A DNA stretch of 64,000 nucleotides from Hyalella azteca (lineage: Eukaryota; Arthropoda; Malacostraca; Amphipoda; Hyalellidae). The stretch spans positions 1-64,000 of the forward strand of contig NW_025935765.1 in NCBI RefSeq assembly GCF_000764305.2. Direction: 5' to 3'. The translations under genes were made by a program, and so were the position numbers. A model generated the notes under the pieces. The model was given only the letters and a program-made list of their open reading frames with translations. It was not told where the DNA came from and did not search any database. Shown here piece after piece: positions 11,724-23,725 of this stretch (its first letter is position 1; each line of letters begins with the position of its first letter).

Positions 11724-14055
11724 GACGAAATATCATACTTATTCATACGGCTCGCTCGATACGCTCTTGTCACTGCGCATTACTGCGAGTAACGAAGTCT
11801 CATGAGGATCTCATTGAGCTAACCAAGTAATCAAGAAGACATCGGGGTGGTAATTAGCTGGCTAGTGTGAATAACAACGCTGAATGATTCATACTCAGGT
11901 ATCTCCAGCATGGATAACACTGAGGTACTTCGCCGATATCGACTTTAATTCTGCATATTACGGTGCATGTTAGGCAGACGAAATAACGATCAGATTGTAC
12001 GTTTTCGATCCGGAAAAATTGTTTATTTTGAGGGAGCAAATTTAAGTCTTTGTATGCTTTATTAAATAAAATTACTCCTGAATCCCGGAAACTTCATCAT
12101 CACAAAAATATATTAAACAAATTCCTTCAATTATGGGAAATGCAATAATTAAAACATTTAGTTAATGACTTAGCATCCAACGAGAGAATTTAATGAGTGC
12201 ATGATTATCGAATATAAGATTACTTAATACATGATTAATGAATATATGATTATTGAATTAATCACGACTGGCTTTGTGAGCTCCTGATTACGAACAAATC
12301 TGCGACAAGCCCGTCTATATTACATCTAATCTTCTGTTAATTAATTCGAAAATGCCTTCAATGCCCATAAAATGCCCATATGATTATGAAATTTGATTAG
12401 CACCGAGCCTTATTGCATTAATTATCAGGCGAACAAATCCTTGATCGATATGAGGAAAATTTAAATATTGAATGTCGCTAATACAGAATTACGAAGACAA
12501 GTGCTTCAGCTGGAACTTTTTAACATGAATAATGGTTTAACGATTGTCATAATCGGTGTTGATTGACCTATGTTGGACCAAAAATATATTCAAACTAATT
12601 ATTTATTTACCAAATATTTATACGGATTCGAATCAGAGAAACGTTCATTTCTATTATTCAAAAGTTCAAATTTGACTCGATAAATTTAATATCAACCGTA
12701 TATTAGCTGCGTGTTTTTGATAGTTTGTCCTAGTATGGTTAATAATATTAGATTCGTTTAAATTTATACTATTCAGGAACATGTAATGATCAAAATAAGC
12801 TTAGGATCACTTATTTAATTTACCATCACACCAAAAGAGTTTAGAGAATTCATCTCCCAAGTTTACTGGAAATCCTTCATACTTCCTGTTATAAATCACT
12901 ACCATTAATAGCTTTAACTGTCTGCTTTCAACTCAACCGTACATCGTTTGAAGCGTCGAACACACAGAATTCTTTTTCAAATTTATTTACCTTCTTTCTA
13001 AGTCTCCTCTTAGATCGCAAATATCTCTTTTAATTCCACTTTTTTCAGGTTTTTCTATATTCAACGATTTTATCTGCCATTGTGAAATTCGCATCAATCA
13101 CATGGCTGTTTTCATAATATATTAATTACTTATTCAAGAAACAAAGTAACCCTAGGCCGCTAATCATGGGCACTTTGTAGCAAGAAAGACCGTCATGTAT
13201 CTAATCTAGGACCAGGGTGCATGGTTGATATGGCGCGCACGTATCGAATTAAGCTCTATACCCTCATTGGCTGCGGCTACGAGCTAACGAATGACGAGCG
13301 CTCTCCTTACAGCACCCAAAATTCGGCTAATATTCATACTATATTCCTGCGCTGAATTTTAAATTGCGGATTTCAATGTGGAGGATGTTGAATTTGCACC
13401 AATTTTCCGAAGAAAATTTCATTTTTAATTGTGGATTTTCCACTCTGATGCTGCTGGAATTGTGTTAATGCTCCAAAAAATATTCGAATACTAAATAAAA
13501 AATTGTTGTTTTACTGTCATCATTTGCAGCCTATAAGCTTAATTTTTCTGGACCTCATTTATCTTTTTCACATTCGAACGCTTTGATCCTGTCAATATTA
13601 ACGAGCATTCCAATATTTAAACCTCGATTTGAGCATCAATATTGTCAGCTGCCTGTATTAACGTTACTTATTGCTATACAAATTTATTTATTTCGATTTA
13701 GGTCAATCATTACTAAATTTCTCAAACTAAAATTCTAATGATTATACTGGTATCTGTGTGAATACCGATGTCTCAATGCGGCCATAAGCGATATTCACCT
13801 GATATGTTATACGAATTTTCTGAATTGTGTGCCGTCAAAATACGAAAGAGAAAATGTTTAAAATATTTCACATTAACTTGTAACTGCCATAACGACCGGA
13901 ATATCAGGAGCGATTATGATATTTTCCAGGAAAAAATAAGCCTTAACATTTCCAGTTGGCGCTTCTGGGGAGTTAATTTCCCCTCAGGAACGTCGATGTT
14001 CATGCAAATCAGATGTGGATGCAGGAATATTAATCACACATCGCCATGTGTCGCC
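11724..14055. other. Unique AT-rich sequence
   Basis: The ATGATTA/GAATATA words at 12200-12270 form a small worn repeat. 13190-13330 is a little GC-richer. The frame at 13768-14124 runs into satellite A and is probably chance. No gene recognised. Confidence 0.5.
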
Positions 14056-14721
14056 GCACTTTATTTTGTCATCGAGACACAAGACTCGCTTGTAATAATG
14101 CTTTATTTTGTCACTGAGACATAAGACTTGGTGATAATAATGCTTTATTTTGTCATTGAGACACATGACTCGCTTGTAATAATGCTTTATTCTGTCATTG
14201 AGACATAAGACTTGGTGACAATAATGCTTTATTCTGTCATTGAGACACATGACTCGCTTGTAATAATGCTTTATTCTGTCATTGAGACACATGACTCTCT
14301 TGTAATAATGCTTTATTCTGTCATTGAGACATAAGACTTGGTGACAATAATGCTTTATTCTGTCATTGAGACACATGACTCGCTTGTAATAATGCTTTAT
14401 TCTGTCATTGAGACACATGACTCGCTTGTAATAATGCTTTATTCTGTCATTGAGACATAAGACTTGGTGACAATAATGCTTTATTCTGTCATTGAGACAC
14501 ATGACTCGCTTGTAATAATGCTTTATTCTGTCATTGAGACACATGACTCGCTTGTAATAATGCTTTATTCTGTCATTGAGACATAAGACTTGGTGACAAT
14601 AATGCTTTATTCTGTCATTGAGACACATGACTCGCTTGTAATAATGCTTTATTCTGTCATTGAGACACATGACTCGCTTGTAATAATGCTTTATTCTGTC
14701 ATTGAGACACATGACTCTCTT
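14056..14721. repeat. Satellite A, 42-bp monomer in 126-bp higher-order repeats (left half-array)
   Basis: About 16 monomers at exact 42-bp spacing (14059, 14101, 14143, 14185 and so on), each CTTTATTCTGTCATTGAGAC plus a variable half. Two monomer types occur: C (ACATGACTCGCTTGTAATAATG) and H (ATAAGACTTGGTGACAATAATG). The order is C H C H, then C C H C C H C C H C C C, so from 14185 the repeat unit is a 126-bp trimer. The left edge fades into unique DNA; the right edge is cut by an N gap while still in clean repeat. Because 42 is divisible by 3, the minus strand stays open for 242 codons with a 14-residue period; this is a repeat effect, not evidence of a protein. Confidence 0.95.
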
Positions 14722-14934
14722 NNNNNNNNNNNNNNNNNNNNNNNNNNNNNNNNNNNNNNNNNNNNNNNNNNNNNNNNNNNNNNNNNNNNNNNNNNNNNNN
14801 NNNNNNNNNNNNNNNNNNNNNNNNNNNNNNNNNNNNNNNNNNNNNNNNNNNNNNNNNNNNNNNNNNNNNNNNNNNNNNNNNNNNNNNNNNNNNNNNNNNN
14901 NNNNNNNNNNNNNNNNNNNNNNNNNNNNNNNNNN
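14722..14934. other. Assembly gap (213 N)
   Basis: All bases are N. Satellite A lies on the left and the unrelated satellite B on the right, both cut in mid-array, so the true content and even the join are uncertain. Confidence 0.99.
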
Positions 14935-15103
14935 TGCAGTAGCCAGCCCTGAGAGTTGCAGTAGTCAGCCCTGAGAGTCGCAGTAGTCAGCCCTGAGAGT
15001 TGCAGTAGCCAGCCCTGAGAGTTGCAGTAGTCAGCCCTAAGAGTCGCAGTAGTCAGCCCTGAGAGTTGCAGTAGTCAGCCCTGAGAGTTGCAGTAGTCAG
15101 CAG
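14935..15103. repeat. Satellite B, 22-bp monomer (right half-array)
   Basis: Seven to eight units of TGCAGTAGYCAGCCCTGAGA+GT. The first unit has AGCC, most later ones AGTC. The array starts abruptly at the N gap and fades into unique DNA at about 15103. It is in the same orientation as the B half-array ending at 41520. Confidence 0.95.
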
Positions 15104-16066
15104 TAATTGTTCGGTTCAGTTGCACTCGGCTTCGCCGCCTCATTTTGAACAGCTAAGCTAGCCTGATAATTTATAGAGTGGAGCTGGCAGAAATTAGGAC
15201 ACTGAATTAGACTCACACTAATGGTTGGCTGTAGCGAGCAAATGGTTGCGATAGAGAACCGATAAACTCCACTAAATGATCATAAAGCGATGCTCGCCGC
15301 CACATTAAGGCTTACTGCCAGGCCGCTCTTGTCGCCTTGTCTTGGCTTCTTTGTCGAGTCTTATGCCCTTATCGGCATATTATCTCATTTTGTAAAAAGA
15401 AAAATCCCATTATTAGGTAATGAAGCATTTTTTACCTGAATTTTGGATACTTAATAACCTAAATTAATGCTTTGTGTTGTATTAATATTTATTTTTTAAC
15501 TATTTTTTCCCGTTTAGTAAATAATGGCGGCATTTTATAACTCCATTTGCATGATACCTGACACTTTTTGCGTATATTTGGTCTTAGTTTTTTCAACTCC
15601 TTATAACTTATTTACGTCAAAAGTTTCTTGGTACCCATTAAGCAAATGTTGGAAAACTAAGCAAGAAAATGGGATAAGTCATCTCAGCAATTTATTGAGT
15701 GCATTTTTATCAGTATTCCGCATAGCCCCATCAACACAAACGGCTGCACGCGATGCAAAAGTTCAAGACATTTTTATAAAAACAAACATTTATAGGAGCC
15801 ACTAGCAATGCTTTCTGGTATTTGTAGGCGGGGCGTAATTAAGTAGATTTTTCTGTGCGACTTGTTGGCTCTAAGAGCCTCAATAATGAGAGGACATCTG
15901 CTCAGGTGTTGCCTTCGTAATGAAATGAGCATTTGAGGCACTTAAAGTCCTACGATCAAGCCCATTCATTAGGCTTAAGAGGCGCGTCGTTACGGAGGAT
16001 TTCAAGAGCTCTCTTCGAGCAGTCGCTCTGACTCTTAAGAAACCTTGTCGCTTCCAGTCCAGCGTC
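15104..16066. other. Unique sequence
   Basis: A frame of 93 codons at 15524-15805 has no recognisable domain. No RNA gene seen. Confidence 0.5.
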
Positions 16067-16537
16067 TGAACAACGCTAATGTGAAGGCCAGATGTGGACA
16101 ACATAATGTGAACAACGCTAATGTGAAGGCCAATTGTGGACAACATAATGTAAACAACGCTAATGTGAAGGCCAAATGTGGGAAAAATAATGTGAAGAAT
16201 GTTAATGTGAAGGCCAAATGTGGACAACATAATGTGAACAACGCTAATATGAAATCCAAATGTGGACAACATAATGTGGACAACGCTAATGTGAAGGTCA
16301 AATGTGGACAACATAATGTGGACAACGCTAATGTGAAGGCCAGACGGGGACAACATATGTGAACAACGCTAATGTGAAGGCCAATTGCGGAAAACATAAT
16401 GTGAACAACGCTAATGTGAAGGCCAACTGTGGAAAACGTAATGTGGACAACGGTTATGGGACACGAGTTAATGGAAAAAAGTATGTGTGTGAACAACGCT
16501 AATGTGAGGGCCAAATGTGGACAACATAATGTGAGCA
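16067..16537. repeat. Satellite D, 42-bp monomer
   Basis: About 11 units of GTGAACAACGCTAATGTGAA followed by GGCCAAATGTGGACAACATAAT. Substitutions (AAATGTGGG, AACGTAATG) and one badly worn unit at 16439-16489 interrupt it. It has the same period as satellite A but an unrelated sequence. The 42-bp period leaves open frames on both strands with a 14-residue periodicity; these are not credible proteins. Confidence 0.93.
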
Positions 16538-18346
16538 AGTTAAATATTGCTGATTTCAATTTGTTCTATTATATAACTAAATTTTTCGTGTAAAAATTTC
16601 ACGTTTATTTTTTTTTTTATAATGAATGTTAATTAAAAAGAATACTGGTTGAGGATACGAAAACAAATTAAAAGAAAATGACCACCTTTCTTCTGGCAGA
16701 AAACCCAAAAAGTTATTAGAAAATAAATTATTTTCCTAATATTAAATTATCATATGAAGGCACACCAAGAAAATAGATTTCACTTGTGATTGACAATTAC
16801 TAATTTGTTGAAAAATTAATTGTTTAAAAGTGAAAAGCTTAACTACTGTTGTTTAGAAGCTAAACATGATTAAAAGAGTTTAAAAAACATCAGACGAATA
16901 CAATTTCATCGCAGCACATTCACTCATGGACCAACGAACTTTAAATTTTCAATTGACCAATGATTCAACATAATCGGGATAGACGGCCTATCTAGAAATA
17001 CAAAAATGTTCCGAAATGCGATCAAGCGAAGACTGGAAGATGATAAAGAGCGGCAACAATGCAATTGATCATTCATAATGAATGCATAAATTAAGCAGTA
17101 ATTCAGGTGTCTGGTCCTGTCTTCACTCACCTCCGAGCAATTCATTGTCTTATTTGCCGTTATTTGTGCTCGTAATTCTAAGCAAATCGGAGTCTTTAGC
17201 ACGATAAAGGCGTAACATTTTACCTTCACTTGATTTATTTAGCCTTATGAATGTGGTTGTGCAGTATACAGTATAGCTGCCTTGTACTCTTGATAGACGA
17301 GGGTTCTGCCTGCTAATCAGATTATACTTAACATTAATTCGTGTATCATAATTAATAAACTTGATTATTATACGTTTAATTATTCTAATTAGACTGCAAA
17401 CTGATTATGTAGAATTTCTTGAAATAATTCAGGTAATTATCATATTTAGGAACTGAATTTATTACTTCATTGTACGCAGGCAGAGGCATTAAAATGATCA
17501 GACTTTACTACCCGGATAGAGACGCTTATTAGTGAATATTAGGTTTTAATCATAAATGATACCTTAATTGGAAACCTCAAAGAATTTCTGTATAATTTCT
17601 TTGTAAAATTACTTCGTTCTATTGGGTAATTCAACGCTGTTTTCATCACGTTATCAAAAGTTTCTTGAACTCGGATGAAGAAAAAAAGTTTCATTAAAAA
17701 CTTATTGTTAAGTTTTACTTCTTGAAAGTTATATGAGTAAGTCGCAAAATATTTTTCCCGATTCTGGACAAATAATTGCACTTAGAGCACAGACTAATGA
17801 AGAATAATTAAAATTTTGCTATAAATTTATGGATATATTCGGTAGTTAATAAAGTATTCATGTTAGCAATTTTTATATGTTAGCAATTCGAGCAATTATA
17901 TTGTATGTTAGCAATTCGACCATATATTCAGAAATCAAATTTGTTATGAAATCTGTCGAAATTTTATTTACTCGTTGACATACATCATTTCTTATTTACT
18001 TGTCACAAATCTTTCCCTTTTTAATAATTATTTGCTGAAGGTCTTTGAACGGCCTTTGTACTAACTTTTGTATGCGTAAAAAATTCCGTACAATTTCATT
18101 CCAGCCGAATTTATATAAAAAAATTACAGTAATGAACGATGGAAGAGTTTATGCGTAACTCATTTTCCACCAAATTATAACCGTCAAACAAGTGAGGCAA
18201 GCGCTTGTTTGAGATTTCCTATAATTCAATCCCGCCCTATTTTTTTGCTATGAATAAAGGAAAGTATCTGGATGAAATTCCACCGAGCACACTTACCTCC
18301 CCCATTTTCGCCAAGGAAGTGTGATTTCCAATAAAATATTTAAACT
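16538..18346. other. Unique AT-rich sequence
   Basis: Small local repeats of ATGTTAGCAATT at 17860-17925. The frames at 16924-17229 and 17539-17781 (minus strand) are unrecognised. Confidence 0.5.
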
Positions 18347-18795
18347 CACTTCCACTCAATTTCCGGAGTAGAAGCTAAACCAAGCGTCTGTAAGAGACTC
18401 TGTATTACCTTCTTCCTGCCCTATTTCCGGCGTTGAAGTTAGATTAAAAGTCTGCAATTAGGAGACTCTGCGTCGCTTACGTCCCTCCCTATTCCTATCT
18501 TTTAAGTTTAAGCAAGCGCCTGTAAGAGATCTTGTATTACTTATTTCCAGCCCTATTTCCGTCTATGTAGTTAAAGCATGCCTCTGTAAGAGATCCTGTA
18601 TTACTTATTTCCAGCCCTATTTCCGGTTATGTAGTTATAGCATGCCTCTGTAAGAGATCCCGTATTACTTATTTCCAGCCCTATTTCCGGTTATGTAGTT
18701 ATAGCATGCCTCTGTAACAGATCCTGTAATACTTACTTCCGGCCCTATTTCCAAAGTATAAGTTAAATTAAGCTTCCTACTTCCGGCTTACAATT
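18347..18795. repeat. 64-bp tandem repeat
   Basis: Exact 64-bp steps at 18521, 18585, 18649 and 18713, units starting TGTAAGAGATCCTGTATTAC and containing CCAGCCCTATTTCCGG. Older, more diverged units precede at 18389 and 18453 (the second 68 bp long), and half-units lie at both ends. Sequence age falls toward the middle, as expected for slippage or unequal exchange. Confidence 0.93.
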
Positions 18796-20065
18796 TTCAG
18801 AAGAAGTATCGCCGGGCAAAAATCCGCCATTTATGTTCGTTTCACGATCTGCCGACACCTTGTCGGGTATTAAGCTTTCCAACCTTTAGTGGGTCGTAAA
18901 ATTTTATGGTTACTTGACTATGGACACCGCGAGGAAAATTGGACTCGGGCAACCCTATGCCTAATACAGCAGTATCGCTCGATAAATCGGCTCACGATGC
19001 TTGACTTACGCCAGCATACAGATAAGATTCTTTGGTTGAATAAATATGGGGGTGATTAGCGTGCAACATAACTTGTAATGAAGGTCGTCATTCACTGTAC
19101 AATATAGAAAATAATGCCACGGATGTTCAGTTTCTGTCATTTGTTATTTATTTTCAATTAATCATATTTATTATTTTTAATTCAGACTACTGGCAATATC
19201 TACAATATACATAACGCATTTATTATTTTCTCATCTCTATGTTTGCAGAGAAGCGCAGGTGAAATGTGTAGTTATATTTCACATTTCATTCATTATTACA
19301 GGCTGGTTAGCGAAAAAATTCTCATTGGTCGAATTTTAAATCATATTGCTTCGTTTAAACTGCAGCAAAAAGAATCATTTTTTAATTATAGAATGAATAA
19401 ACAAATTCAGTCATGTCCCAGATAATAAATTTCTCTTAACAACGCTTTTTCGTAGTTTCATTGCATAAATATAACCTATTGTAGACTTCTTGTAATAAAA
19501 AAAATTATTACAGTAATATAAATGAATGTTATATTTTGTTCATTGCTTTGTTGGCTTGTTGGCATGCTTTGTTGGCATGCCATTGGCATGAAGGCAGCCA
19601 AAACAACAATAATATTATAATTAATGGCCAATGCGAGGATGAGTAAATGAATCATGTGGGCATTATTCATTAATAATGCACGCGATAATGCATGAAGACA
19701 ATCCATCCAAGAAGTCTCATTGCAATTAACCGAATCTCTGGATGAATATGAGGCAGAGTATAATGCAAAATAATGTATAAATGCAACTAAATGAGGAATG
19801 ACGCAATGAAAACAAATTGCGATATATGCATGACAAAATTGAGGCTCAATAATTCATAACACTCATCATTATGGTTCTTTTTTTCAATGTATTTGAATAT
19901 TAATATTTTTGTATCCAGTTATTCTCATTTTGATTGTGCAAGGATGCAACCATGCAGTTGCAAGAATATTTTTACGCTGATTTATTAACCTTCAAATATT
20001 TTATTGGTTGGAAAGTTCGCTATGATCTTTCTCATCAGCTTTCGAAACTTACCACGATGAAATTT
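18796..20065. other. Unique AT-rich sequence
   Basis: A GTTGGCATGC/TTGGCATG cluster lies at 19551-19590. The frame at 19476-19706 (minus strand) is unrecognised. Confidence 0.5.
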
Positions 20066-20591
20066 GATCTCATTAGCATTCATCTCATTATCATGTATCT
20101 CATTATCATATATTTCATTATCATGTATCTCATTATCATGTATCTCAGTATCATGTATCCCATTATCATGTCTCTTTATCATGATCTCATTATCATGTAA
20201 CTCATTATCATGTATCTCATTATCATGTATCTCATTATCATATATCTCATTATCATGTATCTCATTATCATGTATCTCATTATCATGTATCTCAGTATCA
20301 TGTATCCCATTATCATGTATCCCATTATCATGTATCTCATTATCATGTATCTCATTATCATGTAACTCATTATCATGTATCTCATTATCATGTCTCTTTA
20401 TCATGTATCTCATTATCATGCATCTCATTATCATGCATCTCATTATCATGCATCTCATTATCATGCATCTCATTATCATGCATCTCTTTATCATGTATCT
20501 CATTATCATGCATCTCTTTATCATGTATCTCTTTATCATGTATCTCTTTATCATGTATCTCTTTATCATGTATCTCATTATAATGTATTTG
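20066..20591. repeat. 15-bp minisatellite, about 35 units, with segmental sub-blocks
   Basis: Monomer TATCTCATTATCATG with variants TATCTCAGTATCATG, TATCCCATTATCATG, AACTCATTATCATG, TGTCTCTTTATCATG. A block containing CAGTATCATGTATCCC is present twice about 147 bp apart (20144, 20291). After 20410 it becomes homogeneous CATCTCATTATCATG, then TATCTCTTTATCATG. A 15-bp unit without stops keeps several frames open on both strands, giving five-residue repeats that are not real proteins. Confidence 0.95.
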
Positions 20592-20699
20592 CATCATCTT
20601 TGAAGCCAAGAAATTCAACCTAGTAGTTTCTTTTTCGATTCTACCTAGTAGTTCGAAAATTTTACTTCTTCAAGCATAATTTAATTTTCCCTCCACGAA

Positions 20700-21010
20700 T
20701 CATTTCTGTCTCGACACATCAGCATCCCTTCTCTCTCCAGCCTGCTCTCCTACCTTCACCAAACTCTTCTTCCTCGGCGCATAAAAAAACCCTTCACTCA
20801 TCACGCTGCCTTTGTCCCTTCACTAACATCTGCTCTATCAGCACAACACCAACCCTTCACTATTCAGGCTACCCTCGCCTCTTCACTAACATCTACTCTC
20901 TCACAAAATCACCAAGCTTCACTCTTCAGGCTATCCTTGCCCCTTCACTAACCTCTTCTCTCTCAGCACATCACCAACTCTTCACACTCTCAGCCTGCCT
21001 TTCTCCTTCC
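20700..21010. repeat. 62-bp pyrimidine-rich degenerate tandem repeat
   Basis: CTTCACTAAC recurs at 20819, 20881 and 20943 (62-bp spacing), with CTCTCAGCACATCACCAAC and CTTCACTCTTCAGGCT between. A worn copy precedes from about 20700. Confidence 0.8.
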
Positions 21011-21219
21011 TTTCCCGAAGCAGGTTCCCCTTTCCATCCCCTCGCTTACAGTCCGGTAGCTTTCCCCCGGTCGAGACAACTCCTATGAGGAGGAAGGTTA
21101 GAGTTAGCTCTGTTCTTTATGTTTTTTGTGTTTCCCGAGCGCAGATGCTAATGCAATTGGGTCCGCCCCTTGACACCTTGCCAATAATGGGAACATGGCA
21201 CGGGCGAGCGAGCTGCCTT

Positions 21220-21500
21220 TCTTAAGACCTATCGCTCTGCTCGACGATAACGCTTCTTGCTCGACGATAACTCTTTTCTATGAACAGTAAATCTTTCTCT
21301 CTCTCTTTTGAACTATGACTCTATTAGGAAAACTATATCTTTCTTAGCTAAGCAATGGCTCTCTCTGCTGAGCAGCACCTCTTTTCAAATTATACCATTT
21401 ACTGAACAATAATTTTCATAGCTGAAATGTTACACATGGCTAAAAATTTTTAATGCTCTTGAGCTGAGCAATGAATGTCTTAACAATACTTCACGACTCT
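21220..21500. repeat. Very degenerate repeat of TCTTTTYTGAACTAT/GAGCTAAGCAATG words
   Basis: Loose recurrences of CTCGACGATAACKCTT (twice, 21240-21273) followed by CTGAGCAATGRCTCT-like words. The period cannot be fixed. Confidence 0.4.
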
Positions 21501-23629
21501 TAGCTAAATCACACTTAGCGTTATTCGCCTACGACTATATTTACTAAGGGACAAACTTAGATCGTGTCACTTGATGTTTCATTTGAATTTCACATTTAAA
21601 ATAATATGATTATAATGCCAGATCGCTTTAAATGATGACTAGTATCTGTCTCTCACTATAAGGATGCTGTTTATTGTGATTCTTTTTCTAAAATATCTAT
21701 ACATATTCTTTTTTAACAAATATCATGCAAATTTATCTGATCTGAGGCTGAAGGAGTTTGATTCTCCAATTATTTTTCAGTTATAAATGAAAAATTTGAT
21801 GAAATTTTAAGAAAAGAAGTTTTGTCGTTTATGCATCGTCCAAGTGCGCGATACACTATAAGTCTTTCCGAAATTATGGTTATCAATAGTTTAAAATTTT
21901 CCTAATAAAATAATTATATTGTTGTAGTTGCAATAGCTAAACTGTAAAGTTAACTTCCACGCGACTCATTGATCGTTTTTCCCTCGTCCCAAAAACACTT
22001 TTCTGTTTGAAACAAAAATTCCAATTGAATTGTAACCTTGTAATATGACTGCCTCGACACAAATGTTTTCAGAATTGACGAATTCATATCATACGTTTCA
22101 TGAGACAGAAATAATATATTTTTAATGCATCGAAACGTCGCCATGTATTATTTGCTGCATTTCATCGCTTTTTAATGTGTCGGTCCGCACAACAGTTGAC
22201 CCTAGAGGAAGTTTGCAATTGCTTGGATTCCATTAGAAATTCAAAGCAATTTGTCGGTGTGGAAATTTAAAATATTATGTAGGTGGACAAGCAATACCGT
22301 ATGATAAACAATCAACAGTTGTTTTCATTTCAAAATGTCTGTTTGAAGGCGATCGAGGTCAAAAATTACTTGGCTGTAGAAGTTCGGTCGGAACTAATGT
22401 TTCCTCTGAAAAGTTATTTGTCACTTGTATTTGACGAGACACAATATTGCTGTGAAATAAGGAAGACTTGGCAGTCCAAGCTTTATTCGAACAAATGTCC
22501 ACTTAGCCGCAATAAAGAATAACTGCCATCAAATATAAATAAAAATCATAACGTAAATATAGCAATGAAACAGTCAATATTACATCATCTTCATAGCTAA
22601 CAATGTACGTGTTACAGAACTTACATTAATATATCACATAACGGCAGAGCTTAAGACCTTCTAGCTCGATAGATGCATTGAGACCAAGTATGGTGTTAGA
22701 AGCCAGACCATCTAACGATATGAACTTTAATCATTTAATCATTTAGTAGAAAGTAGTAGTAATCATTTAGTTTAATCATTTAGTAAAAAGGCCTATATTA
22801 CTAAACCTGCAGATATACAACACTTCTATATCGGATATCCTAATAACTTTTTTATGAGATTTATTAAGCGCATCAATAGATGAATTTTCCATTATCATTT
22901 TAAACTATTAGCAAACTATGCGAGTTGTGATTACATTCCGTTTCAATATTATTATACCAAATCAAGATTACACTAATTTCCTATGCTTCATATGATCGCA
23001 CTATTGAAGCCCAACATTGCTATACAAAATATCGTATAGTATCTCTCACTCAGATTCTTATTTGCACTCACAACAGAGAAATAACCAACATAAAAAGCAA
23101 CTTGGCCGCGAGTGTTGGCTTCTACAGCCAAACTTGTGCAATAATGTGCAGAAGAATTACCTCTTTCAAAATAAGTTTTGTTTTTAAAACTGCTACATGG
23201 CGCGCGTTTACGCAACACATGACGATAACTGTCGTCTTTGTTCTATGGTCAAACTATAGAACCATCACAGCTTGAAGATTTGCTCTAAAGCCTTGCACAA
23301 CTTTACACCTCCATCAAACGTTGTTCTTTGGGAACCTTTGGTATCCTTAAAACTTTAAAAAGTTTAAAGCATCGCGTGTGGGATTGGTGACACAAAGTAT
23401 TTTTTTCATTTCGAAGCCTTAGTGCAAGTTTTTATAGAAAGGAAACTCAACGTGAAGTAGTTATTCTATGTGACGTGGTCATGTAACAATCAGCAAAAAG
23501 TTTTAAAAATTACGACATGGGTTTTCAAGAAACGATAAACGATGTAATTAATCGATTGAGTGTATTCATGGTCGTGAAAATATTTCTCAGCAGGAATTTT
23601 CTCTTCTCAATTCGCAATATCAATCCAGT
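21501..23629. other. Unique AT-rich sequence
   Basis: A small AATCATTTAGT cluster lies at 22729-22785. Unrecognised frames at 21950-22144, 22283-22522 and 22988-23218. Confidence 0.5.
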
Positions 23630-23725
23630 TATATCGAGCTGTTATATTATTATACAATCCTGTTACAGCGAGCTATTATATTGCTATACAATCCTGTTAT
23701 ATTATTGTGTACAATTCTGTTTGCA
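23630..23725. repeat. Short repeat of about 38 bp, 2.5 copies
   Basis: GAGCTRTTATATTRYTATAC followed by AATCCTGTTAYA appears twice, then a partial ATTATTGTGTACAATTCTG. Confidence 0.75.

Noticed and set aside
13984..14712. A 242-codon minus-strand frame with a 14-residue repeat
   Set aside because: It is satellite A read in frame. A 42-bp period without stops keeps a frame open automatically, and the same happens in satellite D (16.0-16.5 kb) and the 15-bp array (20.1-20.6 kb).
14056..15103. CRISPR-like regular repeats
   Set aside because: Monomers abut each other with no unique spacers, and the genome is eukaryotic; they are satellites.
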